Part shown: in pieces, positions 1-6,491 of the stretch
Numbering within the stretch: position 1 is the stretch's first letter
Layout of the letters: every line of letters begins with the position of its first letter
DNA from: Muribaculaceae bacterium
Lineage (GTDB): Bacteria > Bacteroidota > Bacteroidia > Bacteroidales > Muribaculaceae
Direction: 5' to 3'
NCBI GenBank assembly: GCA_902836725.1
Contig: CADFRV010000142.1
Span: 1-6,491 of the forward strand
DNA: 6,491 nt
The notes under the pieces: generated by a model
The model's database searches: none
What the model saw: only the letters and a program-made list of their open reading frames with translations
What the model was told of the DNA's origin: nothing
Made by a program: the position numbers and the translations under genes

Positions 1-28
1 GGCGGAACCGATCCGCCGCATATCCGAG

Positions 29-103
29 AGTAACTGAAACCAAGTATAAGTAACAGTTCAAAATAATTTTATTTACACCGGTTAGATTATTTGACCAGTT
101 ACT
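29..103. repeat. AGTAAC-type direct and inverted repeats upstream of the GH2 gene
   Basis: AGTAAC occurs at 29-34 and 49-54, a spacing of 20 bases or about two helical turns. An inverted copy lies at 98-103: AGTAACTG at 29-36 is the exact complement of CAGTTACT at 96-103, and AAGTAAC at 48-54 is the complement of GTTACTT at 98-104. The first two could be regulator half-sites and the third could form alternative hairpins with them. The repeats are seen directly; any regulatory role is inference, and short repeats in an AT-rich spacer can arise by chance. Confidence 0.3.
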
Positions 104-124
104 TAGCACGCATTATCCATTTCC

Positions 125-1958
125 ATGAAAAGAACGACCATCAATTTTCTGGCTATAGGCTGCGCACTCGCATTAGGCAATATTTTCCACGCCGAGGCCA
201 TTGACATAAAAGACTTTACACTTCCCACTCCCTGGACCCAGGCGGCTCTCGAAAGCGAGACACCACTCCCGGAATATCCGCGCCCGCAGATGGCACGCAA
301 CCAGTGGATGAACCTCAACGGCATGTGGGAATACATGGGTGGCGAAAACACACCTGATCCGGTGTCGGCCACAGCGGCTCCCGTTTTCACCTCGAAAACC
401 GAAAAGATACGTGTTCCCTACCCTCCTGAATCGGAATTGTCGGGAATAGTCAGAAAAGGGGGAAAACCGCATGTGGTATAAACGCACATTCACCATCCCC
501 GCTGACTGGAAAGGGAAGAAAGTGCTTCTCAATTTCGGTGCCGTAGACCGTCTCGCCTCTGTTTTTGTAAACGGCAAAAAGGCGGGAAGCCACACCGGCG
601 GCTACGATGCATTCAGCATCGACATCACCGACTATCTCAAACCGGGGGAAAACACCCTTGTGGTAGGGGCATATGATCCCAACGACGGGAAGGCACCGTG
701 CGGAAAGAACGGCCCTCACGGCGACTATGTGTTCACCTCTGGAATATGGCAGACCGTATGGCTCGAACCGGTAGGGAAAGAGCATATATCGGATATCAGA
801 CTGGTGCCCGACCTGAAAAACAACCGCCTCGAAATTGTTGCCAGCAGCGGCAATCCGCAACTGAAAATCACGGCGATCGCCGACGACGGCACCCGGGAGA
901 TAGCGAAAAAAGATGGCGCGTCGGATGCACCGCTGTATCTGCCCGTGGCAAATCCGCGTCTGTGGAGCCCCGACAACCCGTTCCTCTACAACCTCACGCT
1001 GCAACTCAAAGACAAAAAGGGGAATATCGTGGATGAGGTATCATCATACTTCGGGATGCGGTCTCTGGAACTGGGTAAAGTGGACGGTACGACAAGACCG
1101 CTGCTCAACGGAGAATTCGTTTTCAACATAGGGCTTCTCGATCAGGGATACTGGCCCGACGGAGCTTTTACCGCTCCCACCGACGAGGCGTTGCTCTACG
1201 ACATAGAACTTGCCAAACGCGCCGGCTTCAATGTGATACGCAAACACATCAAGGTGGAGCCGCAGCGGTGGTACTACCATTGCGACCGTCTCGGCCTGAT
1301 GGTATGGCAGGATATGCCGAACCTGTGGGAGCCGGACGGACAGGACTCCACCGCCGTCCGCCAACAGTTCCGCGACGAGCTGAAAGTGATGATCGACCAG
1401 CACAAAAACTCACCCTCAATAGTGATGTGGGTGCCTTTCAATGAAAACTGGGGTGCCTTTGACGCGACGGAAATCACCGACTGGGTAAAGAACTACGATC
1501 CTACACGCCTGGTTAACGGCCTTTCGGGATATAATTACGCCCCGGGCTACCGCAAGGCATACGGAGACCCCGGCAACGGCGACTTCGTGGACCTGCACCA
1601 CTACGGCCGCATAGAACCCAACGCCGTGCCCCGGCCGGACGACAAACGCGCCGCATCACTGGGTGAATTCGGCGGCAAAGGGCTGTTCGTGCGCGGCCAC
1701 ATGTGGCCCGTGCGCAACGACGCCTACGAAATGATGATCAACAAGGACCAACTGACAGACACCTACGTGATGATGCTCAACGAGCTTGAGCAGATGGTAA
1801 GATATTTCGGGCTGAGCACAGGCATATATACACAGACCACCGACGTGGAACATGAGATAAACGGCCTCGTCACCTACGACCGCAAAGTCGAGAAAATGGA
1901 TCTCGACAAAGTGCGCCAGATCAACCAGGCGGTCATTGAAAGCACGCGCAAGAAATAA
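125..1958 (+). pseudogene. Secreted glycoside hydrolase family 2 (beta-galactosidase-like), split by a +1 frameshift
   Basis: This gene encodes an exported glycosidase that would cleave a beta-linked sugar from an oligosaccharide, probably in the periplasm; the exact sugar cannot be read from sequence. It is in two frames: 125-481 gives the first 118 residues and 471-1958 gives 495 residues. Removing one G from the run at 458-462 joins them into about 610 residues reading RKGENRMWYKRTF across the join. Residues 1-25 are a signal peptide ending AEA. Next come a jelly-roll sugar-binding domain (about 50-215, with GIWQTVWLE), an Ig-like domain (about 216-310) and a TIM barrel (about 325-610). 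The likely acid/base Glu is E440 in FNENW and the nucleophile is E514 in LGEFGG; their 74-residue spacing suits GH2. There is no further C-terminal domain. The family and architecture are secure. Whether the break is real or a consensus error is unknown. ATG471 could allow reinitiation, but the product would lack the signal peptide and part of the sugar-binding domain. Confidence 0.88.
458..462 (+). other. Frameshift site in the GH2 gene (extra G in a five-G run)
   Basis: The run AAAAGGGGGAAAA sits where the GH2 reading moves between frames. With five Gs the upstream frame reads RKGGKPHVV and stops at 479-481. With four Gs it reads RKGENRMWYKRTF and continues to 1958, which is what the family shows at the start of this strand. 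The change needed is removal of one base. Confidence 0.8.
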
Positions 1959-1961
1959 TTT

Positions 1962-2180
1962 ATGGATACAATGATCAGCAACCGCATAAAACGCAACATA
2001 TCTCTCTGCCTGGGCGTGATGGAACTTGCCGCCACAATCAGGTTCGCTACCGACTGCATAACGGGAGGAGGCACCCCGATATGGTATCCGGCGGCAACCG
2101 CACTGATAACCGCCATATTGTTCGTGCAATACAACAGATACCGGAAACTCGTAAAGGCAGGAACCTTATTCCGCAAATAA
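1962..2180 (+). CDS. Hypothetical small membrane protein, 72 residues
   Basis: I do not recognise this protein. It begins three bases after the GH2 stop codon and ends 14 bases before the start of the AlkD-like gene, so it fits neatly between two co-directional genes and is probably on the same transcript. It has a basic N-terminus (NRIKR, residues 7-11), a moderately hydrophobic stretch at about 13-30, a GGG turn, a clearer hydrophobic segment at about 42-56 (AATALITAILFV) and a basic tail (RYRKLVK). This suggests one or two membrane helices with both ends in the cytoplasm if there are two. A second ATG at 1971 is an alternative start. No catalytic motif is visible. Its reality rests on position and composition, not on a recognised family. 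Confidence 0.55.
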   Translation: MDTMISNRIKRNISLCLGVMELAATIRFATDCITGGGTPIWYPAATALITAILFVQYNRYRKLVKAGTLFRK

Positions 2181-2194
2181 ACAGACCGCCGCAT

Positions 2195-2917
2195 ATGGAT
2201 AATCCACACGAAACAGTCCGCAAATGGCAGGCCGAACTGCTTGAAGCGGCAAAACCTGAAAAAATCAACATACTTTCCTCGTTTTTCAAAACCGGAAAGG
2301 GGGAATATGGTGAAGGTGACAGGTTTGCCGGGATCACGGTGCCGCTCAACCGACGGATCTCGCGTGCGTACCACGCAGCCCCAACCGACGTATTCACGCA
2401 GATGCTTGCCCATGAGGTGCATGAATTCCGCCTGGGGGCACTGCTCGCCTTAGTAGCGCGGTTTGAAAAATGCAAGGATACCGACAGAAGAGCACAGATA
2501 GCACAGTACTATCTCGCGAACACCGCGCGCATAAACAACTGGGATCTGGTGGATCTCTCTGCTCCCCAGATCATAGGACAGCACTGTCTTGAGACCGGCA
2601 ACGACAATCTGCTGCGCGAGCTTGTGCACGACAGCGACCTTTGGCGCAGGCGCATAGGGATTGTAGCCACATACACATACATAAAAAACCGCCAGACGGC
2701 GTTGACAGCCGAACTGGCGGAAATACTTTTGAATGACCGTGAGCCGCTGATTCACAAGGCTTCCGGATGGATGCTGCGCGAGGCCGGCAAACGTGATCCC
2801 GAACGACTTACAGCTTTCCTTGACAGACACGCGCACCATATGCCGCGCACCATGCTGCGTTATGCCATCGAGAAACTCGATCCCGAGACGCGCCGGCATT
2901 ATATGCAGCGCAGATAA
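2195..2917 (+). CDS. DNA alkylation repair protein, AlkD-like HEAT-repeat glycosylase
   Basis: This is a 240-residue cytoplasmic protein of the AlkD family, which excises cationic alkylated purines such as 7-methylguanine and 3-methyladenine from DNA without flipping the base. It is helical throughout, as expected for stacked HEAT-like repeats, and close to the usual length. Family landmarks are visible: NNWDLVD at 114-120, with W116 and D120 matching the Trp and catalytic Asp of Bacillus cereus AlkD (W109/D113); DLWRRRIGIVA at 148-158, with R152 or R153 matching R148; and KASGWMLRE at 188-196, with W192 matching W187. The frame is open back to ATG 2081, but residues before 2195 are basic, unlike the family and overlap the preceding gene, so the start at 2195 (MDNPHETV) is preferred. 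It lies 14 bases after the small membrane protein gene and converges with the EEP gene 25 bases on. Matching of residues to AlkD is from memory. Confidence 0.9.
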   Translation: MDNPHETVRKWQAELLEAAKPEKINILSSFFKTGKGEYGEGDRFAGITVPLNRRISRAYHAAPTDVFTQMLAHEVHEFRLGALLALVARFEKCKDTDRRAQIAQYYLANTARINNWDLVDLSAPQIIGQHCLETGNDNLLRELVHDSDLWRRRIGIVATYTYIKNRQTALTAELAEILLNDREPLIHKASGWMLREAGKRDPERLTAFLDRHAHHMPRTMLRYAIEKLDPETRRHYMQRR

Positions 2918-2942
2918 CCCGTCGGGCAGCGGCTCCTGCAGA

Positions 2943-3856
2943 TCAGGGAAGTACTACAGTGGTGCGCACCGGAAAATGATCCGACGGCGTGCGCGCCTTG
3001 TAGATCACTATGCCCACCTCGTCGGGAGCGGTGCCGTTGGTATCGGCAGCCTCGGATGCAGGTGTGGGAGTGCGGTAAGTATCGGTAAGCACACCGTATT
3101 TCAGCACCTCTACAGTAGGGGAGGTAAACACATGGTCGATGCGCTGTGTGGTATATCCGTTTGTCAGATAATTGTTGAATGTGCCGTTTGTGGCATATAC
3201 CAGTTTCGCACGCTCGAATGCATCTGTAAGCACACCGCCATCCGTGATTGTCTTGTATGATCCGCTTGTCTGGTCAACGTTGAAGTCGCCGGTCAGGAAC
3301 ACCGGAAGTTCCGGACCCAGATCATCGATCTTTTTCTTTATCAGCTTGGCGCTCTCCGTGCGGGCCACAGTGCCGACATGATCCATATGCAGGTTGAAGA
3401 ACAGGAATTCCTTGCCGGAAGGTTTATGGCGGAAACGTCCCCATGTGCAGATGCGCACACAGGCGGCATCCCAGCCAAGCCCTGGGCGGTCAGGCGTTTC
3501 AGAAAGCCAGAAATCGCCGTGATCTACAACATCAAACAAGTCAGTGCGATAGAAAATAGCCGAGTGCTCCCCCGCTTCTTTTCCGTCGTCGCGCGCCACA
3601 CCTATATATTCGTAACCGGGAAGATCTTTTTTCAGCTGCTCGAGCTGACTTTTAAATCCCGTGTGCCGAAAATATCGAAATCGTGGAATTGGATCAGCTT
3701 GGCCACCACAGGCTCGCGGCGTTCCCATCCGTTTCCGGCCTCGGTGTCGCCCCCGTTAAGCTGCCTCAGATTGTAAGTCGCCACATTGAAAGTGGCGTTC
3801 TGCGCCCAGGATGCGGCAGCCATGCCGAGGGCGATGATCAACAACTTGAATTTCAT
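2943..3856 (-). pseudogene. Secreted endonuclease/exonuclease/phosphatase (EEP) family hydrolase, frame-disrupted
   Basis: This is an exported metal-dependent phosphoesterase of the EEP (DNase I-like) superfamily; the substrate may be nucleic acid or another phosphodiester/monoester. The N-terminal part (3856 to about 3661) has a signal peptide ending ASWA, then TYNLR (N29), and reads to FDIFGT. The rest (about 3660 to 2943) continues in another frame from GFKSQLEQL. Homologues have TQE at the join, where the Glu binds the catalytic metal. Restoring four bases between 3660 and 3661 gives GTQEGFKSQ and about 305 residues, the normal size. The other motifs are intact (reconstructed numbering): NLHMDHVG (N156, H158, D160, H161), TGDFN (D192, N194), RIDHVF (D242, H243) and PSDHFPV (D294, H295). 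As read, the product would be a 74-residue exported fragment, or an unexported remainder without the Glu. It is the last gene of the - strand cluster, 18 bases after birA. The family is certain; whether the break is genuine is not. Confidence 0.87.
3655..3666 (-). other. Frameshift/deletion site in the EEP gene at the catalytic TQE motif
   Basis: On the - strand the sequence runs GGCACAC then GGGATTT across 3661/3660. The upstream frame reads FGTRDLK and the downstream frame reads HTGFKSQ. The family consensus at this place is GTQE followed by an aromatic residue and a QLE-containing helix. Inserting four bases (such as AGGA) restores GTQEGFKSQ. A single-base deletion would restore the frame but give GTQGF without the Glu, so about four missing bases is the better fit. 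Confidence 0.7.
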
Positions 3857-3874
3857 AAGTGTATAAGGTAAGAA

Positions 3875-4633
3875 TTAAATAAATACAACTTCCTTGAAAG
3901 CGAAACGGTGCAGCTCCCCGTCGGGAAGACGCAGGCGCAACATCCCGTCGGGATCCACCCCGTCTATCACCGCTACAAAACGCGATGTGTCTGACGCGAG
4001 GAGAAACCTGTATGCATTGCCGTCGTTGCGCCAGAGCATGGAATGGAACTCTTCATGGAGATGATCGACCCCGCGGTCGCTTCTGGAGGCATCATCCAGA
4101 CGTCTCATAACGGCATCGGCAATCTCCTCCATGATATCCTCAAGGGGGAAAGATGTATTGCCGGAAAGCTGCGCCATCGATACTGGATTGGGAGCCGACG
4201 AAGTGAATATGGTCTGGTTCACATTCAGGCCAATTCCCGCGACGGTATGCACTATGGTTCCGGTATTAAGGGTGTGCTCTATCAGGATACCCGCAATCTT
4301 GTTTTCACCGACATAGATATCGTTGGGCCATTTCACCTTCACCTCCTCGGGTGGCACATAATTGGCGAGATGGTCACGCACCACCTCGGCCACTCCGAGA
4401 GCCACACACTCGCTTATGACAAACTGGCGCGCAGGCGCTATCCCCGCCGGCACGAGTTTCATCGAAAATGTAAGATTCTTTCCCGGCTCGGCCTCCCAGA
4501 AGTTTCCACGCTGTCCGCGCCCTGCAGTCTGGTCGTCAGTCACCACAATATCCCCGTGTCCGAACTCCGCGGCATGCTCCTTGAGCCATGTATTGGTAGA
4601 CGGGACAGTAGGCAGATGTCTGACCATACTCAT
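3875..4633 (-). CDS. birA: Biotin--[acetyl-CoA-carboxylase] ligase, monofunctional BirA
   Basis: This 252-residue cytoplasmic enzyme makes biotinyl-5'-AMP from biotin and ATP and transfers biotin to the lysine of the biotin carrier domain of carboxylases. Visible landmarks are PSTNTW at 11-16, the biotin/ATP loop GRGQRG at 38-43, KWPNDIY at 101-107, NKIAGILIE at 111-119 with the expected active-site Lys K112, and GIGLNVN at 133-139. From about 205 on there is the small SH3-like C-terminal domain. It begins directly with the catalytic domain and lacks the N-terminal winged helix of E. coli BirA, so it is not expected to act as the biotin operon repressor. Its ATG overlaps the tsaE stop in ATGA (4633-4630), implying translational coupling, and the EEP gene follows 18 bases after its stop. 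All motifs are intact. Confidence 0.95.
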   Translation of the reverse strand: MSMVRHLPTVPSTNTWLKEHAAEFGHGDIVVTDDQTAGRGQRGNFWEAEPGKNLTFSMKLVPAGIAPARQFVISECVALGVAEVVRDHLANYVPPEEVKVKWPNDIYVGENKIAGILIEHTLNTGTIVHTVAGIGLNVNQTIFTSSAPNPVSMAQLSGNTSFPLEDIMEEIADAVMRRLDDASRSDRGVDHLHEEFHSMLWRNDGNAYRFLLASDTSRFVAVIDGVDPDGMLRLRLPDGELHRFAFKEVVFI

Positions 4634-5064
4634 TCGGGAATGTTTACAGTGAGAGTGCGCGAATCGTCGGCGTTCACTTTTATCTCTACCACCACCGTGT
4701 CATCAGGCAGAAGCGGTTCGATGCGCTCAGGCCATTCAAGAAGACAGAGGGCGCCGGAGTCAAAGTAGTCCTCCACTCCGATCTCAAGCGCTTCCTCCAC
4801 ACTGTCAAGACGGTACAGATCGAAATGATACATAAGCTCGGCAGTAGTGTCAGAGCGGTATTCGTTTATTATCGAGAACGAGGGTGAGTTGGCGAGATCC
4901 GCCTCCACACCGAGAGCCCGGCAGAGCTGTCTTATGAAAGTGGTCTTTCCCGCTCCCATTTCTCCATGGAAGGCATACACAGTCTCGTCGCCCATCAGTT
5001 CTACGAATTTTCCGGCAGCCTCAGGCAATGCCTCGAGTGATGGAATTTCTATTATATGTTTCAT
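4630..5064 (-). CDS. tsaE: tRNA N6-adenosine threonylcarbamoyltransferase complex ATPase TsaE
   Basis: This 144-residue P-loop ATPase (YjeE family) works with TsaB and TsaD to put threonylcarbamoyl on A37 of tRNAs that read ANN codons; its ATP hydrolysis resets the TsaBD complex. The Walker A motif is GEMGAGKTT at 34-42, the switch-like SPSFSIINEY is at 60-69, the Asp of HFDLYRL (D82) is the Walker B-type residue, and LEWPER at 109-114 is the family's C-terminal signature. Length is normal. The start at 5064 (MKHIIEI) is preceded by an A-rich stretch without a Shine-Dalgarno sequence, as is usual in Bacteroidota. It lies 38 bases after the porX stop and overlaps birA by 4 bases, so all three are probably co-transcribed. 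Confidence 0.95.
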   Translation of the reverse strand: MKHIIEIPSLEALPEAAGKFVELMGDETVYAFHGEMGAGKTTFIRQLCRALGVEADLANSPSFSIINEYRSDTTAELMYHFDLYRLDSVEEALEIGVEDYFDSGALCLLEWPERIEPLLPDDTVVVEIKVNADDSRTLTVNIPE

Positions 5065-5094
5065 TGTTTTATCGTTAGTTTTGACAGTCTATAT

Positions 5095-5116
5095 CTTGGG
5101 GGTCACTTGGGGGTCA
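5095..5116. repeat. Exact 11-base tandem duplication across the porX stop codon
   Basis: CTTGGGGGTCA occurs twice back to back, at 5095-5105 and 5106-5116, without mismatch. On the - strand porX ends CTG ACC CCC AAG TGA, the TGA being the first three bases of the second copy. With a single copy the gene would read ACC CCC AAG ATA TAG, ending one residue later (LTPKI instead of LTPK). The duplication thus creates the present stop with almost no effect on the protein. Confidence 0.85.
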
Positions 5117-6491
5117 GTGTCACTATCGGCACAAGCATCTCCTCGAGGGATATGCCTCCATGCTGGAACGTGTCGGTATAATACTGCACGTAATAATTAT
5201 AATTGTTCGGATAAGCGAAGAAATCATTGTTTCCGGCAAATATATATGCCGACGAGACATTCGGTGCCGGCAGCCCGAACTGCAGCGGACGCTTGATCTC
5301 GAACACCTGCTTTGAATTGTAACCGAGATTCTTTCCCACCTTATAGCGGAGATTGGTATTGGTGTTCTTGTCGCCCACCACTTTTACCGGATTGTCGACC
5401 CTTATTGTACCGTGGTCGGTTGTCACTATCACCTTGACGCCGCTTTCGGCCATACGCCGGAATAGTTCCAGCGCAGGGCTGTGGCGGAACCACGATTCGG
5501 CAAGCGAGCGGTAAGCCGCGTCGGTGCGCGCGAGTTCACGGATCATGCGGCTTTCAGTACGCGCATGCGACAGCATGTCGATAAAATTCAGCACTATCAC
5601 ATTGAGCTGATTCTTCGACAGGTTTGAAAATTCCCTCAGCAACCGTTCACCGCCGGTGGAATCGTTGATCTTGTTGTATGAGAACTTGCATTGACGGCGA
5701 TAGCGGTCGAAAAGCGTCTGCACAAGCTCGCTCTCGTTAAGGTTTTTGCCCTCCTCCTCGTCTTCATCTACCCACAGATGCGGAAACATTCGGGCTATAT
5801 CCACCGGCATAAGCCCGGAGAATATGGAGTTGCGCGCATATTGCGTGGCGGTAGGCAGAATGGTAGTGTAAAGTTTTTCGTCAAATGTGAAATACTCGGC
5901 CAGAAGCGGCTTCACTGTAAGCCACAAGTCAAGTCGGAAATTATCTATCAGCACGAAAAACACCTTCTCACCCTCGTCGAGCAGAGGAAATACCGTGTTG
6001 CGGAACACCTCAGGACTGAGCATCGGGCGCTCCTGCGGTTCCCCCTCCTTTTTACCAGGAGTAAGCGTGGACGGCAACGAAGTCACCCAGTCCTCGTAAT
6101 TGCGCTTTATGAACTTATAGAATGCAGAATCGGCATCGGATTTCTGCATCTTCAGAAGCTCGTCCATATTGGTGTCTGCCGACGCCAGACGCAGCTCCCA
6201 TGAGGTAAGTTTCTCATAGAGAAGGTAAAAATCCTCTATGGTGCGTGCCTCGTTGATCTGTGAGGACAGACGGGTGAATTCCTGCTGATAATCGGCGGCA
6301 GCAGTCTGCGATACAATTTTACGGCTATGCAGATTTTTCTTGATGGACAGCAATATCTGATTCGGGTTTACCGGCTTTATAAGGTAGTCGGCAATGTTGT
6401 TTCCAACAGCCTGGTTCATGATATTCTCCTCCTCGCTTTTGGTGATCATTATCACCGGAGTCTGCGGGGAGACCTCCTTTATGCGCTGTAG
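5103..6491 (-). CDS. porX: PorX-type response regulator with PglZ (alkaline phosphatase superfamily) domain, 5' end outside the window
   Basis: This is a two-component response regulator fused to a PglZ phosphodiesterase domain. In Porphyromonas and Flavobacterium PorX acts with PorY in control of type IX secretion, and the PglZ domain is reported to cleave (oligo)nucleotides. Here 462 residues are visible and the frame is open to the right edge; about 56 residues are missing, including the phospho-acceptor Asp. The receiver end is seen in PVIMITKSEEE and DYLIKPVNP (conserved Lys at visible residue 39). A helical linker (about 60-140) follows, then PglZ. Candidate metal and catalytic residues, in visible numbering, are D183 (LIDNFR), nucleophile T216 (PTATQYARN), D305 and H309 (FIDMLSHAR), D359 and H360 (TTDHG) and H444 (QHGG), a complete two-metal set. 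GTG 6455 is internal, not the start. Whether this organism has a type IX system cannot be told from here. An 11-base duplication covers the stop codon. Confidence 0.93.
   Translation of the reverse strand, partial: LQRIKEVSPQTPVIMITKSEEENIMNQAVGNNIADYLIKPVNPNQILLSIKKNLHSRKIVSQTAAADYQQEFTRLSSQINEARTIEDFYLLYEKLTSWELRLASADTNMDELLKMQKSDADSAFYKFIKRNYEDWVTSLPSTLTPGKKEGEPQERPMLSPEVFRNTVFPLLDEGEKVFFVLIDNFRLDLWLTVKPLLAEYFTFDEKLYTTILPTATQYARNSIFSGLMPVDIARMFPHLWVDEDEEEGKNLNESELVQTLFDRYRRQCKFSYNKINDSTGGERLLREFSNLSKNQLNVIVLNFIDMLSHARTESRMIRELARTDAAYRSLAESWFRHSPALELFRRMAESGVKVIVTTDHGTIRVDNPVKVVGDKNTNTNLRYKVGKNLGYNSKQVFEIKRPLQFGLPAPNVSSAYIFAGNNDFFAYPNNYNYYVQYYTDTFQHGGISLEEMLVPIVTLTPK

Noticed and set aside
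1..17. Hairpin GGCGGA/TCCGCC as a terminator
   Set aside because: The 6-base stem is real but no T-run follows, and it may lie inside the last codons of an upstream gene.
1..37. C-terminal end of an upstream gene
   Set aside because: Frames ending at TAA 31-33 and TGA 35-37 are both open to the left edge, but about ten codons are too few to choose between them or recognise a protein.
64..93. Bacteroidota promoter for the GH2 gene (TAnnTTTG at -7, TTTG at -33)
   Set aside because: TAATTTTA at 64-71 matches seven of eight positions but has no TTTG upstream at the right distance; TTTG at 90-93 lacks a matching -7 box.
452..481. Programmed -1 ribosomal frameshift at A AAA GGG joining the two GH2 frames
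   Set aside because: The heptamer is in the right phase, but a -1 slip leads to the third frame, not the one used from 471. A +1 shift would be needed, and no +1 signal such as a rare codon or a stop at the shift site is visible.
2081..2194. Longer N-terminus for the AlkD-like protein from ATG 2081
   Set aside because: The extra 38 residues are basic, unlike the family, and overlap the preceding small gene; the ATG at 2195 gives normal family length.
2918..2942. Bidirectional terminator between the AlkD-like and EEP genes
   Set aside because: Only 3-4 base stems (CCCGTCGGG; GCAG/CTGC) and no T-runs are present.
4043..4768. Long + strand open frame opposite birA and tsaE
   Set aside because: It is antisense to two genes with full sets of conserved motifs and its translation has no recognisable features.
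5691..6203. + strand open frame of 170 residues opposite porX
   Set aside because: It lies wholly antisense to a clearly conserved PglZ/linker region and resembles no protein I know.

Overview
The window looks like a chromosomal segment of a Bacteroidales bacterium, possibly Muribaculaceae or a relative. The main evidence is a PorX-type response regulator fused to a PglZ phosphatase domain, a protein typical of Bacteroidota. Supporting this, start codons have no clear Shine-Dalgarno sequence, the secreted glycosidase and phosphoesterase types are common in gut Bacteroidota, and BirA is a short form without a DNA-binding domain. The genus-level placement is inference.

Layout. Positions 1-124 are non-coding or hold the last codons of an unseen upstream gene, and contain short AGTAAC-type repeats. 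On the + strand come a secreted glycoside hydrolase family 2 gene (125-1958) split by a one-base insertion, a 72-residue putative small membrane protein (1962-2180), and an AlkD-like DNA alkylation repair protein (2195-2917). Spacings of 3 and 14 bases suggest one transcript. On the - strand, converging on it and read from right to left, are porX (cut by the window edge, ending at 5103), tsaE (5064-4630), birA (4633-3875, overlapping tsaE by 4 bases) and a secreted endonuclease/exonuclease/phosphatase (EEP) family gene (3856-2943) that is also frame-disrupted. The gaps of 38, -4 and 18 bases suggest a single operon whose promoter lies beyond the right edge. The convergent ends are only 25 bases apart. 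No stretch over 300 bases lacks a gene.

How the genes fit together. The - strand cluster is mostly housekeeping: tRNA t6A synthesis (TsaE) and biotinylation of carboxylases (BirA), behind a regulator/phosphodiesterase (PorX). The + strand genes pair a sugar-cleaving secreted enzyme with a DNA repair protein, with no evident functional link.

The unusual content is sequence damage rather than a new system. Both exported enzymes are broken by small indels (one extra G in a G-run; about four bases missing exactly where the EEP metal-binding Glu should be), and porX carries an exact 11-base tandem duplication over its stop codon. These are either real recent mutations or assembly/consensus errors, and the sequence alone cannot decide. 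I found no CRISPR array, mobile element, tRNA or rRNA, and nothing I would defend as a previously undescribed system.
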